A stretch of DNA of 64,000 bases from JAICYJ01 sp963766445. GTDB lineage: Bacteria > Actinomycetota > Thermoleophilia > Gaiellales > JAICJC01. Of the stretch, positions 8,504-15,762 are shown one piece after another. Each line of letters begins with the position of its first letter. Position 1 is the stretch's first letter. The position numbers and the translations under genes were made by a program. Location of the stretch: positions 62,001 through 126,000 of the forward strand of contig CAVXZW010000019.1 of the NCBI GenBank assembly GCA_963766445.1, read 5' to 3'. Below the pieces are notes generated by a model. That model did no database searches, was not told where the DNA came from, and saw nothing but the letters and a program-made list of their open reading frames with translations.

Positions 8504-9073
8504 TCACAGTGCGGGCAGCCCGTCGATGCTCTCGGCGTTGTGCTCCGCGACGTACTCTGCGAGCGCCGCCTGGCCGCCCTTGGCCAGCTTGTTGTCGACC
8601 CAGGCATCGCGTTGCGGGCGACGGCCCTGCTCGACCATCAGCGGTACGTCGAAGCCGCACGAATCGGCGATCCGCTGTACCTCGACCACGATGATCGATC
8701 GCGCGGCGTGCTCGGCGGCCGGCATCGTGGCGACGTCGAACGCGGCCGCCATGCGGTGGTACCGGTCACAGCCCGCTGCCAGGACGGTGCCGCGTCCGTG
8801 CATGCGTAGGATCCGCGGCGGGCCCTGGAAGGCGCACAGCATCACGCAGATGCGGCCGTTCTGGCGCAGGTGGGCGACCGTCTCGGCGCCGCTTCCGATC
8901 AGATCGAGGTAGGCGATCGTGTGCGGATCGAGCACCTGCAGGCTCTCGATCGGGCCCTTCGGCGAAAGGTTGATGTGGCCGCCGACCTCGGGCGCGGTGG
9001 CGACGAAGAACATCTGCTGGCCGCGGATCCAGCTCGCCAGCTTGTCGTCGATCTCCGCGAACACCTTGCCCAT
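8504..9073 (-). CDS. pyridoxamine 5'-phosphate oxidase-family flavoprotein
   Basis: 189 residues, beginning MGKVFAEIDDKLASWIRGQQMFFVATAP and continuing GHINLSPKGPIESLQVLDPHTIAYLD. This is the split-barrel flavin-binding fold of the PNPOx-like family, in a subgroup that often carries FMN or F420 and whose substrates are not known. The later segment AHLRQNGRICVMLCAFQGPPRILRMHGRG is the conserved second half of the barrel. The C-terminal 60 residues are helical. It stands alone on the minus strand, with the hairpin-rich gap directly upstream of its start. Confidence 0.85.
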   Translation of the reverse strand: MGKVFAEIDDKLASWIRGQQMFFVATAPEVGGHINLSPKGPIESLQVLDPHTIAYLDLIGSGAETVAHLRQNGRICVMLCAFQGPPRILRMHGRGTVLAAGCDRYHRMAAAFDVATMPAAEHAARSIIVVEVQRIADSCGFDVPLMVEQGRRPQRDAWVDNKLAKGGQAALAEYVAEHNAESIDGLPAL

Positions 9074-9318
9074 GCCCGCAGCCTATCCCGGGCGCTTAAC
9101 GGCCGACGCCAGGCCTGAGAGGACGGATTCGAGGGGCCTGGCGTCGGTCTTGGGGGGATTGGAACAGGGACACTGCGCCTTTCCCCAAGCGCTCGTCAAC
9201 CCGATCGCCGGTATTCCCCAGACAAATTGGCGCTGAGAGCGGGAATTTCGCGAGCTTATCCACACGGTATCCACGGCCACCATCGGTGCCTGTGGATGCA
9301 GTGTGGAAAGTTCGGCGC
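9074..9318. repeat. hairpin-rich intergenic region with DnaA-box-like motifs
   Basis: This 245-base gap contains four successive inverted repeats. A perfect 13-base stem (9103-9115 with 9135-9147) encloses a 19-base loop. CTTGGGG at 9149-9155 pairs with CCCCAAG at 9183-9189, and ATTCCC at 9213-9218 with GGGAAT at 9241-9246. An imperfect stem with arms of about 23 bases (9259-9281 and 9285-9307, four mismatches, three-base loop) closes the set. The last one includes TTATCCACA at 9256-9264, an exact DnaA-box consensus, with three variants at 9267, 9291 and 9302. It could be a bidirectional terminator, a structured RNA or a DnaA-binding site. No ORF of coding character lies here. Confidence 0.6.
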
Positions 9319-10507
9319 TCAGTCGGCCGCGAGCTCGCCGCAGATGGCGTCGGTCAGCACCTGCACGGCGGCCAGGCAGTCGGCCTCGGACGCCGACTCG
9401 GTGGCGACGTGGCTGGCGCCGGTCGGGTTGCGCACGAACACCATCGCGGCCGGGCCGCTCGGTGGCCAGGATGCCCGCGTCGTGGCCTGCGTAGGAGGGC
9501 AGATCGCCGGCCGTGATGCCGCGCGCCTCGGCGGCCGTGAACAGCTGTGCCCGCAGGCGGTCGTCGAAGCGCGCGCCCTCGTTGTGGGACTCGCGGCCGA
9601 ACTCGGCGTCGGGGAAGCGGGCCCGCAGCTCCTCGACCATCGCATCGACCGTCTCCAGCTCGAGTGCGCGCACGTCCAGCGAGGCGGCCACGTGGCCGGG
9701 GATCGAGTTGGTCGATCCGGGGCTGATCTCCATCCGGCCGACGGTACCGACCGCGCCCGGCCTGGCCCGTGCCACCGCATCCACCGCGAGCGCGAACCTG
9801 GCAGCGTCGAGCAGCGCGTCGCGGCGGTCGCCCATGGCCGTGGTGCCGGCGTGGTTCGCCTCCCCGGCGAACTCGACCCGCCAGCGCTGCCGCGGCGCCA
9901 GCACGTCGGCCACGCCCAGCGCCAGCTCACGGTCGACCAGCGACCGGCCCTGCTCGACGTGCACCTCGTAGAAGCAGCGCACCCGGTCGAGCTGCTTGCG
10001 GCTCTGCGCCAGCGAGTCGCGGGTGACGCCGTAGATCGCGGGCGCGTCACCCATCACCTCGAGCACATGATCGATGTCCAGCCGGCCGGTCAGCGCCAGG
10101 CTGGCGAAGGTGGGGGTTCGAAACCGCGCTCCCTCCTCGTCGACGAACGCGACCACCGCCAGCGGATGCCGGCGCCCGGCGCCGGATTCGAGCACCGACG
10201 CCGCGGCCTCCAGTGCCGCGACGACTCCGAGCGCCCCGTCATACGCGCCGCCGTCAGGCTGTGTGTCCAGGTGCGACCCGGTGCACACCCAGGGCCCGCG
10301 CTCGGCGTCGTCGGTGACCGCCCACAGGCTGCCGGCGCCGTCCTGCTGCACCTCGAGCCCGATCGACGTGGCCGTGCGCGAGAACCAGGCCCGCGCCTCG
10401 GCCTCGAGCGGGCTCCAGGCCAACCGGTTCCAGCCGCCCTCGCCGTACCCGATCGCTGCCAGCTCGCCGAACCACGACACGAACCGTTCTCTGGATACCT
10501 CGGACAT
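9319..10507 (-). CDS. M20-family Zn amidohydrolase, allantoate/N-carbamoyl-amino-acid hydrolase type (frameshifted)
   Basis: The 395-codon chain has the M20 metal motifs TGSHLDTQPDGGAYDGALGV and VAFVDEEGARF, the dimerisation-domain motif NHAGTTAMGDRRDAL, EVHVEQGRSL, and SYAGHDAGILATE. After one extra C in a CCC near 9457 it continues as PAAMVFVRNPTGASHV. Relatives cleave N-carbamoyl or related amide bonds. It is divergent from hutF with a gap of only 20 bases. In several actinomycetes such a gene accompanies hutF, so it may take the place of HutG and hydrolyse N-formylglutamate. That role is inference. Confidence 0.85.
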
Positions 10508-10527
10508 CGGTCTGGGAGGATACGCAC

Positions 10528-11652
10528 ATGTCCGATGCCACGCTGCGTCTCCCGGGCTTCGTGAACGCCCACAGCCACGCCTTCCAGAGGGCGCTGCGGG
10601 GGCGCGTCGAGCACGTCGACCCCGACCACCCGCATGACGACTTCTGGACATGGCGCGAGGCCATGTACCAGGCCGCGAACGCGATCGACCCGGACGGCGC
10701 ATACGAGGTCGCGCTGCAGCTCTATCGCGAGATGGTGGCGGCCGGGTATACCGCAGTGGGCGAGTTCCATTACCCCCACCACCAGCCCGGCGGCGAGCCC
10801 TACCCCGACCCCAACGCGATGGCGAAGGCCACCTCCGCGGCCGCTCGCGATGCCGGCATCGAGATCGTGATGCTGATGACCGCATACGCGCGCGCCGGGC
10901 AGGGGCTGCCGCCCACGCCCGGCCAGCGCCGCTTCTGCGATCCCGACGTGGCGTCCTATCTGGCACGGGTGGATGCGCTGGCGTCGGAGATGCGCGTCGG
11001 CCTGGCGCCGCACAGCGTGCGGGCGGTGCCGCGCGACTGGCTGGAGGAGATCACGGCCTACGCAGCGTCCAGCGGCATGGTCGTGCACATCCACGCCAAC
11101 GAGCAGCGGCGCGAGATCGACGAGAGCCTGGCGGAGTACGGGCTGCGGCCGATCGAGCTGCTGGCCGAGATCGGGCTGCTCGGCCCGCGCGCCACGGTGA
11201 TCCACGCCACCCACGTCTCCGAGCGCGAGCTGGAGCTGCTGGCCTCGAGCGGTGCGACCGTCTGCGCCTGCCCGACCACCGAGGCCAACCTCGGCGACGG
11301 CTTCCTGCCGGCGCTCGAGCTGATGCAGCACGGCGTGCCGATCTGCATCGGCACCGACTCGAACACCATCATCGACCCCCTCGCCGAGCTGCGCGAGATC
11401 GAGCACTGCGCGCGGCGCCTGGTCGAGCGGCGAAACGTGCTGGTGCCGCCGGGAGACGACGGGCCCACGCCCTACCTGCTCGAGATCGGCGGGAGAAACG
11501 GCGCACACGCGATCGGCCTCGGCGATCCTCCCGGGGAGGTCGAGATCGACCTCGATCATCCGCTGCTGGCGGGCGTCGCACCGGACGACGTCACGGCCGC
11601 GCTGATCTTCGGCGGCGCGTCCGCCGCACTACGCCCCGCCTCGAAAGGATGA
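10528..11652 (+). CDS. hutF: formimidoylglutamate deiminase
   Basis: 374 residues of the amidohydrolase superfamily. The N-terminal metal motif is GFVNAHSHAFQRALRG. HutF-like features include DDFWTWREAMYQAA, VGEFHYPHHQPGG, HIHANEQRREI, HATHVSERELELLA and the aspartate in ICIGTDSNTIID. The enzyme converts N-formimidoyl-L-glutamate to N-formyl-L-glutamate and ammonia in the five-step histidine pathway. An excellent GGGAGG ribosome site precedes the ATG. hutU and hutI are not in the window. The lyase homologue at 36.6 kb is distant and lacks the catalytic triad, so it should not be assumed to be hutH. Confidence 0.9.
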   Translation: MSDATLRLPGFVNAHSHAFQRALRGRVEHVDPDHPHDDFWTWREAMYQAANAIDPDGAYEVALQLYREMVAAGYTAVGEFHYPHHQPGGEPYPDPNAMAKATSAAARDAGIEIVMLMTAYARAGQGLPPTPGQRRFCDPDVASYLARVDALASEMRVGLAPHSVRAVPRDWLEEITAYAASSGMVVHIHANEQRREIDESLAEYGLRPIELLAEIGLLGPRATVIHATHVSERELELLASSGATVCACPTTEANLGDGFLPALELMQHGVPICIGTDSNTIIDPLAELREIEHCARRLVERRNVLVPPGDDGPTPYLLEIGGRNGAHAIGLGDPPGEVEIDLDHPLLAGVAPDDVTAALIFGGASAALRPASKG

Positions 11653-11657
11653 CCTGA

Positions 11658-12831
11658 ATGGATTTCACGCTCAGCCCCGAGTTGAAGCAGCTGCGGGCCC
11701 GCACCCGGTCGCTGGTCGACGACGTGCTGCAGCCGCTGGAGTTGGAGGCCGAGCGGAACGGCGGAAGGCTGTCGGCGGAGGCCCACGCACACGTCAAGCG
11801 TGCGGTGCTGGCCTCGGGTCTGAACGCCGCCAACATCCCCACCCAGTACGGCGGCGCCGGCCTCAACCTGACCGAGCAGATCGTGATGCACGAGCAGCTG
11901 GGCCGGCTCACGAACTGCCTCTGGGTGCTCGTCTGGAGCCCCTCCAACGTGCTCGTCCACGGCACGCCGGAGCAGATCGAGCGGTACCTGCTGCCCGACG
12001 TGCGCGGTGACCATCGCCACGCCTACGCGATCACCGAGGAGCATGCCGGCTCCGACGCGCGCGGCATCCGCGCCGAGGCGGTGCGGGACGGCGACGTCTA
12101 CCGCCTGTCGGGCAAGAAGTGGTTCGTCACCGACGGCGACATCGCCAGCTACTTCCTGGTGCTGGCCTGGGCGGTGGACGGGCTGGAGCGCCAGCCGACG
12201 CTGTTCATCGTCGACAAGGATCTGCCGGGGGTGGAGATGACGGACGATCCCGACTTCACGCACAACTTCCCCTACCGGCATCCCGAGTACACCTTCACGG
12301 ACGCGCCGGTGCCGGTCGACGCGGTGCTGGGCGAGGTGGGGCAGGGGTTCGACCTGACCGGCGAATGGTTCATCGAGGAGCGCGTGCACATCGCCGCCCG
12401 CTGCTGCGGGCGCGTGCGACCGGCTGATCGAGCTGGGCACCGAGTGGGCGCTCGAGCGCGAGCAGTTCGGCGGGCGCATCTTCGATCACCAGGCGATCTC
12501 GTTCATGCTTGCCGACTGCGCGGCCGAGGTGACGGCGGCACGGCTGCTGACCTACTACGTGGGACAGCTGCACGACTCTGGCGCCGACCCCAAGCTGGTG
12601 CACGCGAAGGCCTCGATGGCCAAGCTGGTCGCGTCCGAGACGGCGGGGCGCGTGGCCGACCGCGTCGTCCAGATCTTCGGCGGGCGCGGCTACATGCGTC
12701 GCAATCCGGCCGAGCGGCTCTGGCGCGAGCTGCGCGTCGACCGCATCTGGGAGGGCACGTCGGAGATCCAGCGTCTGATCATCAGCCGCGGGCTGGAGCG
12801 CCGGGGCGTGCCGCAGCTGCTGGAGCTGTAG
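11658..12831 (+). CDS. acyl-CoA dehydrogenase (frameshifted)
   Basis: 390 codons after removing one extra G from a GGG run at 12408-12410. The N-terminal half has FTLSPELKQLRARTRSLVDDVLQPLE, the FAD-binding AYAITEEHAGSDARGI and KKWFVTDGDIASYFLVLA. The C-terminal half has ACDRLIELGTEWALEREQFGG, QIFGGRGYMRRNPAERLWRE and DRIWEGTSEIQRLIISRGL. These are the classical acyl-CoA dehydrogenase signatures, and an FAD flavoprotein oxidising an acyl-CoA thioester is expected. It starts five bases after the hutF stop, so the two are probably co-transcribed, which is unusual for histidine degradation. The acyl substrate is unknown. Confidence 0.9.
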
Positions 12832-12840
12832 CCGGGCCGC

Positions 12841-13458
12841 CTACGCGGCTTCGCGTTCGCGGCTGAGCACGCGCGCGATCCGCGCCAGCTCGCGCTCCAC
12901 CTCGGTCGGGTGGGCGTTCAGCTTGAACAGCGGGCTGGTGGCGCCGTCGCTGATGAAGCGGCCCAGCAGCACCATCCCGGCCGGCTCCAGCTCGACCTCC
13001 GGCGTGCGCAGGATGGTGGACAGCTCGGTCACCTGCGGCCGCAGCTCGATCAGCGCGCCGCGATGCACGGGCACGGGGGTGGGGTGGTTTTCGACCGCGG
13101 CCTCCACGAAGCGATCGAGGGTGTCAGCGATCTGCCGCCGCTGCCTGCGCGACACGAGCTCGGCGGCGCGCCGCGCGACCGCCTGCGGATGCACATGCCG
13201 GAACCCGTGCAGCACGACGTCGTCGTAGAGCTCGTCGCGCTGCCAGCGGAAGAACCGGTAGGCCAGGATCAGCAGCCCCACGCCGAGCACGGCCAGCACG
13301 GCAACGGTCTTCGCCATGCCAGGCTGGATCTTGTGCACGCCGTAGCTGCCGACCAGCGCCAGCAGCGCAAGCAGCACGAGTGACGAGGCGCCCGTCAGCG
13401 CCGACCGGACGCGGTCGTTTGCGCGGGCCAGGAGCGCTGTCAGTTCCGACGGAGTCAT
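12841..13458 (-). CDS. two-helix membrane protein of unknown function
   Basis: 205 residues, not recognised. After MTPSELTALLARANDRVRSAL come two membrane segments (residues about 24-43 and 54-72, the second ending LLILAYRFFRWQR). A soluble C-terminal domain of about 130 residues follows, rich in Arg and Glu (AELVSRRQRRQIADTLDRFVE, then STILRTPEVELEPAG). The start was set at ATG 13458; the longer frame to 13644 reads through low-coding sequence. The gene is convergent with the acyl-CoA dehydrogenase (nine bases between stops). No operon partner is evident. Confidence 0.7.
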   Translation of the reverse strand: MTPSELTALLARANDRVRSALTGASSLVLLALLALVGSYGVHKIQPGMAKTVAVLAVLGVGLLILAYRFFRWQRDELYDDVVLHGFRHVHPQAVARRAAELVSRRQRRQIADTLDRFVEAAVENHPTPVPVHRGALIELRPQVTELSTILRTPEVELEPAGMVLLGRFISDGATSPLFKLNAHPTEVERELARIARVLSREREAA

Positions 13459-13644
13459 CAGTTCTTCATCGTTCGCGCAGACGGTCGGCTTGAGCGCGAA
13501 TACCTCAACCTGGAGACGGATTACCTCAGACCGCCGCTGGAAACCTCGCGGCGGCGGCGAGAGTCCATCATCTGGGAGGGTAGTTAGGGCAGTATTTGAT
13601 GCGCGCCAGACCTGGAGGCTCACGGCGACACCCCTTAAACGCAA

Positions 13645-13666
13645 GAGGACGCCCGAAGGCGCCCTC
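13645..13666 (-). terminator. UUCG-tetraloop hairpin terminator
   Basis: On the minus strand a nine-base stem (GAGGGCGCC with GGCGTCCTC, one A-C mismatch) closes a TTCG tetraloop, the exceptionally stable C(UUCG)G type, followed by CTTGCGTTTAAG. It lies 27 bases beyond the stop of the LPXTG mini-protein gene and probably ends that transcript. The T-tract is weak. Confidence 0.65.
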
Positions 13667-13692
13667 TCGAATCCGCTATGCGTCGTGCGCAG

Positions 13693-13938
13693 CTAGCTGA
13701 CGCGACGCGCGGAGTACGCGCGCAGTGCCAGACCGCTGGCCACGATGGCCAGGCCGATCACGACATACAGGGCAAGCTCAGCGCCCGTGAACGGAAGCGT
13801 TCCGCCTCCGCCGCCGGTCGACTCGCCTGCAACGCCGCCGCTGGCGTAGCCATCACCGGCAAACGCGGTTGCGGCCGAAACGGCCAGAATCGCCGTCGAG
13901 CCCAGCAGAATGAGCACGCCCCTGAGAGCCTTCGTCAT
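13693..13938 (-). CDS. small LPXTG-type cell-surface protein
   Basis: 81 residues laid out as a sortase substrate. A signal peptide (MTKALRGVLILLGSTAILAV, cleavage after ATAFA) is followed by a 20-residue Gly/Ser-rich mature part, then LPFTG, a membrane helix (LALYVVIGLAIVASGLALRA) and a positively charged tail (YSARRVS). GAGGTGG six bases before the ATG at 13938 is the ribosome site. The mature exposed part is so short that it may act as a linker or small pilin-like/cap protein, or as a decoy. No sortase gene is in the window. A UUCG hairpin terminator follows. Confidence 0.85.
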   Translation of the reverse strand: MTKALRGVLILLGSTAILAVSAATAFAGDGYASGGVAGESTGGGGGTLPFTGAELALYVVIGLAIVASGLALRAYSARRVS

Positions 13939-14104
13939 TGGAACCACCTCTCCTCGTCTACCCGATGAAGCCTTTACACAGATACCCCGTGCGCCATGAG
14001 AATACGAACAATCCGCCGAAAACGCAAGAGGTAATGCGTCATCTAAGGAAACTGCGCACGTCCACGCGAGGACGATACCAGCGCCCCAAGACGGCACGGC
14101 ATCC

Positions 14105-14567
14105 TCAGGTCAGGGTGATGTTCGCCGCCCAGGCCTGGAGACCCGCCATCTGCCATGGCAGCGGGCAGAACACCGGCCTTCCCGCCCTGGCCAGCGCCAT
14201 GGCCTGGTCGATCGACAACTGCTGCTCGCGCGCCAAGAGCGCCGTAGCGACCGTCGCGGATCGCTCGCGGCCACCCCTGCAATGAACGTACACAACGCTC
14301 GCCATTCCGCCCTCCACCGCGGCATCGATCACCCCGGGCGGGATGGTGGCGCCGTCCTTGACGGGCAGGTGCAGCTCGCGAATGCGGGCCTTGCCGTAGG
14401 CGCCCAGCACCGCCTCCCGTTCGCCAACCCAGTACTCGCGCTCCTCGCACAGGTTGATCACGAGCTGCACTCCCTCGTCGTGCAGCGTGGCCACGTGCTC
14501 GGCCGAATGCGGCATGGCCCCGGCCAGTAATCGGTCACTCAGACGCGAGTAGTTGAGCCGTAGCCAT
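14105..14567 (-). CDS. dual-specificity protein phosphatase (probable frameshift near start)
   Basis: The core has the cysteine phosphatase signature VVYVHCRGGRERSATVA (HCx5RS) and the general-acid region LHLPVKDGATIPP, typical of a small dual-specificity phosphatase acting on phospho-amino acids or other phosphoesters. From ATG 14515 it is 136 residues. Upstream the family-like NYSRLSDRLLAGAMPHSAEHVA continues in frame, and an ATG at 14567 joins it if one extra G in GG near 14558 is removed, giving 153 codons. I favour the longer form. Convergence with the LPXTG transcript region is not an issue, since both read leftward. Confidence 0.75.
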
Positions 14568-14610
14568 GACGGGCAGCGTAGCGGCGCGGGATCGGGCGCG
14601 CTGGACGGCG

Positions 14611-14814
14611 CTAGCGTCCACAGGGCAGGTCTGGCGAGCCGTCCCAGACCACCAGGCGGAAGTCCAGCTGCAGGTCGTCGGCAATCCGCGCCGCTGCCTC
14701 GGCGCGGGCATTCAGCTGAGCCCGGAAGCGATGCTCGAGCTCCAGCGCCAGCCGTCGCTCGCGCCGGCGGTCGAGCAGTCGATGGATCATGCGCCGCATG
14801 CAGGAAGCATGCAC
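14611..14814 (-). CDS. small basic hypothetical protein
   Basis: 67 residues, not recognised: a strongly charged helical stretch (MIHRLLDRRRERRLALELE, then FRAQLNARAEAAARIADDL) ending DFRLVVWDGSPDLPCGR. Third-position GC is high, as in true genes, and it fills an otherwise empty 339-base gap between the phosphatase and the inositol monophosphatase. ATG codons at 14814, 14799 and 14790 are all possible starts. It may be a real small gene or chance. Confidence 0.4.
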   Translation of the reverse strand: MHASCMRRMIHRLLDRRRERRLALELEHRFRAQLNARAEAAARIADDLQLDFRLVVWDGSPDLPCGR

Positions 14815-14906
14815 GTCCGCGGGCCGAAAAATCTACCGAATTGCAGGAACTTCACCGAATCTGATCCTGCTCTTCGTAAGCTGCGGCCACGGCATAGACT
14901 GCCGCG

Positions 14907-15704
14907 ATGCCCGCCGCACGCGATCACCAGGCGCTGCTGGAGGTTGCCGTGGCCGCAGCCGTGGCCGCCGGCGACCTGCTGCTGGAGCGGTTTCGACGCC
15001 CCGCCACGGGCGTCGAGCGCAAGAGCAGCAGCACCGACATGGTCTCCGACGCCGACCGCGACGCCGAGGCGCTGATCCGTTCGCTGATCGGCGAGCGGCG
15101 CCCCGGCGACGCCGTGCTGGGGGAGGAGGGCGGGCGGGCCGCCGGCGCCGGTGACCTGCTGTGGGTGGTCGACCCGCTGGACGGCACCACCAACTACCTC
15201 TACCGCCAGCCGGTGTGGGCGGTGTCGGTGGCCTGTGAGGATGCCGACGGCGTCGTCGCCGGTGTCGTGCACCACCCCTGCCTGGGCGAGACCTTCACCG
15301 CCGTGCGCGGGGGCGGCGCCTTCTGCAACGGGGCGCCGATCGCGGTGTCCGTGTGCGACGACCTCTCCCGCAGCCTGATCGGCACAGGCTTCTCATACTC
15401 CGCAACGGTGCGCGCCGGCCAGGCGCGCGCCCTCAGCCAGATCCTGCCTCGGGTGCGCGACATCCGCCGCGGCGGGTCGGCGGCGATCGACCTGGCCTGG
15501 GTGGCGTGCGGCCGCCTGGACGGGTACTACGAGCTGGGCACGCGTCGCTGGGACCGCGCTGCCGGCGTGCTGCTGGTATCTGAGGCGGGCGGCGTCGTCA
15601 GCCCGCTGGCGCCGGTGGGGGACAGCGGCGACGGGGTGCTGGCGGCCGGGCCGGCGCTGCACGCGGGTCTCGCCGACCTCGTGGCATCCGCGCTGCTACA
15701 CTGA
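14907..15704 (+). CDS. inositol monophosphatase family protein (SuhB-like)
   Basis: 265 residues with the complete Li-sensitive Mg-dependent phosphatase signatures: VLGEEGGRAAG (metal-binding Glu), DPLDGTTNYLYRQP (motif A), RGGSAAIDLAWVACGRLDGYYE, and WDRAAGVLLVSEAGG (motif B, catalytic Asp). These enzymes hydrolyse inositol-1-phosphate and sometimes fructose-1,6-bisphosphate, NADP or histidinol phosphate. In Actinobacteria they supply inositol for mycothiol and phosphatidylinositol; which substrate applies here cannot be decided. The gene is intact and stands alone, ending 58 bases before the helicase. Confidence 0.9.
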   Translation: MPAARDHQALLEVAVAAAVAAGDLLLERFRRPATGVERKSSSTDMVSDADRDAEALIRSLIGERRPGDAVLGEEGGRAAGAGDLLWVVDPLDGTTNYLYRQPVWAVSVACEDADGVVAGVVHHPCLGETFTAVRGGGAFCNGAPIAVSVCDDLSRSLIGTGFSYSATVRAGQARALSQILPRVRDIRRGGSAAIDLAWVACGRLDGYYELGTRRWDRAAGVLLVSEAGGVVSPLAPVGDSGDGVLAAGPALHAGLADLVASALLH

Positions 15705-15762
15705 ATGCGCCTTCCGGAGCCGCCTGACATGGCGCCCGTTTTACCCGGATGGCTCCAACTGC

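Noticed and set aside
9256..9310. Chromosome origin suggested by DnaA-box-like motifs
   Set aside because: Only one exact box, no AT-rich unwinding region, and no dnaA, dnaN or gyrB nearby; kept as an inverted-repeat region only.
10112..10125. tRNA T-loop-like GGTTCGAAACC
   Set aside because: It lies within the M20 hydrolase coding sequence and no cloverleaf stems surround it.
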